Shown here: in pieces, positions 61,912 to 64,000 of the stretch
Layout: each line of letters opens with the position of its first letter
How positions within the stretch are numbered: position 1 is the first letter of the stretch
Assembly (NCBI RefSeq): GCF_000518245.1
Contig: NZ_JADF01000018.1
Span: 1 to 64,000, forward strand
Source of the DNA: Brachyspira alvinipulli ATCC 51933
GTDB lineage: Bacteria; Spirochaetota; Brachyspiria; Brachyspirales; Brachyspiraceae
Reading direction: 5' to 3'
DNA length: 64,000 bases
The notes under the pieces: generated by a model
Database searches by the model: none
What the model was told of the DNA's origin: nothing
The model's input: only the letters and a program-made list of their open reading frames with translations
Made by a program: the position numbers and the translations under genes

Positions 61912-62476
61912 TGGGTGGGTGTGCTTTTTTTATTGAGTTAAAAATGAATATTAAGTTATAATTTTTATTATGACAGAAAATTTTGATGGGCGGGGTATGT
62001 AATTAAATCATTGAGTTTATTTAAGTTTTCCCTCCCATTATTTTTTATTGTTTCAATAAGTTATTTTTGTTTTAAATTTTTTTCTGTTTAAATAGATATT
62101 TTTGTACAATCATAGATTTTTTAAATTTGAGGTATAACACATTAAAAATATAGTTTTTTTATCAACTTTTCCCGTGGCAAAAGTTGCAAAAGCACATATT
62201 TATAAATTAAATCTAATAATTTGTATTGAATAAAATTTTAATATGCGGGATATGTAATTTAAGTTTTGATTTATTTAGATTTTCCCTCCCATTATTTTTT
62301 ATTGTTTCAATAAGCCATTTTTGTTTTAAATTTATTTGCTGTTTGAATAGATATTTCAGTACCCACCCTAAATTTTTAAATTTAAAGCTTATATACCGCA
62401 CGCAGAATTAATTTTTTATATATATGATGTTAATAATTATAATTTGAATTATATATAAAAATGTGTTTACCGTGCG
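61912..62476. repeat. Right copy of the Vsp-flanking repeat plus a tandem third unit
   Basis: Bases 61912-62212 match 59703-59955, including hairpin CAACTTTT (62163-62170) / AAAAGTTG (62179-62186). Bases 62233-62360 repeat part of it again (TTTTCCCTCCCATTATTTTT, GTTTCAATAAG). The end holds CCGCACGCAG and CCGTGCGTTA near 62396 and 62468. No gene is seen between 61771 and the mnmG stop at 62477. Confidence 0.7.
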
Positions 62477-64000
62477 TTATTTCTTTTTATTAGTAAGGGC
62501 AAGTATTAGAATATGCACAACTGATTTATCAACTTCCGGTATTCTCAAAGCCTGTGATATATTATAAGGCTTATACTGTTTCAATTTATTAACTGCATCA
62601 ATTTTTACACTTTTTAAAGTAGAGTAGTCAAAATCTTCAGGTATAAGCATGTTTTCGTATTTTTCTATATCTCTTATTTCATTTAAATATCTTGCAATAT
62701 ATCCTTCATATTTAATAGCGATTTCTGCATTCTCCAAAACATTTTGATTGTAATCACCGTCTATTAAATGCTTTAACATATCAATACCGCATTCCGGACG
62801 CTTTATTATAGAAGCTAAGCTCATAGTACGATATTCCTGAGCCTCTTTTGTAAATCCTAAATCTTCTGTTTCTTTTTGTGTGAGTGTGCGTTTATTTAAA
62901 AACTCAACAAGTATTTGAGTTTTTTGTTTTTTATCTCTTACCTTATCAAGTCTTTCTTTGCTTGCAAGCCCTATATTATAGGAAAACTCTGTCAATCTTT
63001 CATCAGCATTATCTTGCCTTAAAAGCATTCTATGTTCTGCCTGAGAAGTAAACATTCTATGAGGCTCTTTAGTCCCTTTAGTTGTTAAGTCATCGATTAA
63101 AACGCCGATATATCCGTCGCTTCTTTTTAATATTAATGGAGATTCTTTTTTTATTTTTAAGCTTGCATTTATTCCAGCCATAAGTCCCTGACATGCAGCT
63201 TCTTCGTATCCGCTTGTTCCGTTAATTTGTCCTGCTAGAAATAAGCCTTCTATTTTTTTAGTTTCAAGTGTAGGCTTTAATTCTATAGGGTTCACATAAT
63301 CATATTCTACCGCATAAGCTGGTTTCAATATTTTTACTTCCTCTAAACCTTTTAATGCCCTTATCATTTTTATTTGTACTTCTTCCGGTAAACTTGAAGA
63401 AAATCCGTTTATATAAACTTCATTAGTTCTGTAGCTTTCTCTCTCTAAATGTAATTGATGTCTTGGTTTATCTGCAAATCTTACAACTTTATCTTCTATG
63501 CTTGGGCAGTATCTTGGTCCTATGCCTGTTATAACTCCGCTGTACATTGGAGATAAATGTATATTATCCTGAATTATTTTATGAATATTAGCGTCTGTAT
63601 AAGTTATATAGCAAGGCTCTTGAACTATATCAATTTTTTCATCTAAAAAAGAGAATGGTGTTATTTCATCATCACCTTTTTGCATCTCTAATATATCAAA
63701 GTTAATAGAATAATAATCTACTCTTGCCGGTGTTCCTGTTTTTAATCTTCCAACCTCAAGTCCTAAACTTCTTAAACTATCAGATAGTCCTATTGCTGGT
63801 AATTCTCCAATCCTTCCCGCCTGTTTTTGATACTTACCTATATGAATGAGTCCATTTAAAAATGTTCCTGTTGTGAGTATAACTGCTTGGCATTCGTACT
63901 CTCTGCCTCTTTCTGTTCTGATTCCTTTAAGTACATTATTTTCTACAATTATTTCTGTTACTATATCCTGATGAAGTGATAGATTATTTTGTGCATACAA
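62477..64000 (-). CDS. mnmG: MnmG (GidA) tRNA-modifying enzyme, 5' end outside window
   Basis: The last 507 or so residues of a protein normally about 620 long; the frame is open to base 64000, so the FAD-binding N-terminus lies outside. MnmG, with MnmE, adds the carboxymethylaminomethyl group to wobble U34 of certain tRNAs. Recognisable parts are [97 protein letters not shown] and the C-terminal helical domain ([20 protein letters not shown]). Confidence 0.95.
   Translation of the reverse strand: MYAQNNLSLHQDIVTEIIVENNVLKGIRTERGREYECQAVILTTGTFLNGLIHIGKYQKQAGRIGELPAIGLSDSLRSLGLEVGRLKTGTPARVDYYSINFDILEMQKGDDEITPFSFLDEKIDIVQEPCYITYTDANIHKIIQDNIHLSPMYSGVITGIGPRYCPSIEDKVVRFADKPRHQLHLERESYRTNEVYINGFSSSLPEEVQIKMIRALKGLEEVKILKPAYAVEYDYVNPIELKPTLETKKIEGLFLAGQINGTSGYEEAACQGLMAGINASLKIKKESPLILKRSDGYIGVLIDDLTTKGTKEPHRMFTSQAEHRMLLRQDNADERLTEFSYNIGLASKERLDKVRDKKQKTQILVEFLNKRTLTQKETEDLGFTKEAQEYRTMSLASIIKRPECGIDMLKHLIDGDYNQNVLENAEIAIKYEGYIARYLNEIRDIEKYENMLIPEDFDYSTLKSVKIDAVNKLKQYKPYNISQALRIPEVDKSVVHILILALTNKKK

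Overview
The window is very AT-rich, and its gene content points to a spirochaete of the genus Brachyspira. The strongest clues are an outer-membrane protein matching the variable surface (Vsp/VspH-type) family, the flagellar pair fliK-flgD, a methyl-accepting chemotaxis protein, a fused two-gene pyruvate:ferredoxin-type oxidoreductase (anaerobic metabolism), and many small lipoproteins. The species cannot be told from the sequence alone.

Bases 103-15822 hold a remnant of a Mu-like prophage bounded by a perfect 21-base direct repeat. From left to right it carries a DUF2513 gene, a DUF2806 gene on the minus strand, a lysis cassette (frameshifted GH19 endolysin, holin candidate, Rz/Rz1-like spanin pair), a broken small terminase, the large terminase, a tape measure gene, and a Mu-order tail tip (gpN, gp44, gp45, gp46, gp47, gp48 and a fibre with Ig-like repeats). 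A DUF4145 gene closes the right end. The whole head, sheath and tube module is missing between terminase and tape measure, where only about 120 bases of GC-rich hairpin DNA remain. No integrase or transposase is present, so the element is probably defective.

Bases 15823-21000 hold Brachyspira-type accessory genes. There is a large poorly known protein split over three reading frames, an Smr-domain gene, two MerR-like regulators (one behind a long inverted repeat) and an uncatalogued 42-residue protein. Bases 21000-27000 are ordinary chromosome: a PfpI/DJ-1 protein, lipoproteins, a membrane protein, an AGE-family epimerase, a DUF438/hemerythrin protein, a DUF1232 protein and a macro-like protein. 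At 26929-27335 lies a short CRISPR-like array with no cas genes nearby. In three of its five repeats the hairpin loop is enlarged by extra sequence.

Bases 27600-40980 hold flgD-fliK, tRNA-Gly, a chemotaxis receptor, an ATPase-nuclease-like gene pair, a D-aminopeptidase, a Nudix hydrolase, a LysE exporter with a divergent LysR regulator, a three-domain RNA-repair (Pnkp-like) protein and a 2-hydroxyacid dehydrogenase. Bases 41000-44440 hold an FkbM methyltransferase with 13 copies of a pentanucleotide in its upstream region and about 100-base direct repeats on both sides, then a MATE exporter. Bases 44800-64000 hold a DUF5682 protein, a TPR protein, a PepSY-like protein, a predicted outer-membrane protein, the oxidoreductase operon, a NAD(P)-binding protein, peptidase T, a TcyP-like symporter, two decayed genes, the Vsp gene (19-base homopolymer upstream, long direct repeats on both sides) and the 3' part of mnmG.

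Two themes stand out. Surface-related genes (FkbM, Vsp) sit beside slippage-prone tracts and recombination-prone repeats. Short GC-rich hairpin sequences have entered prophage genes, the prophage deletion junction and the loops of the CRISPR-like repeats.
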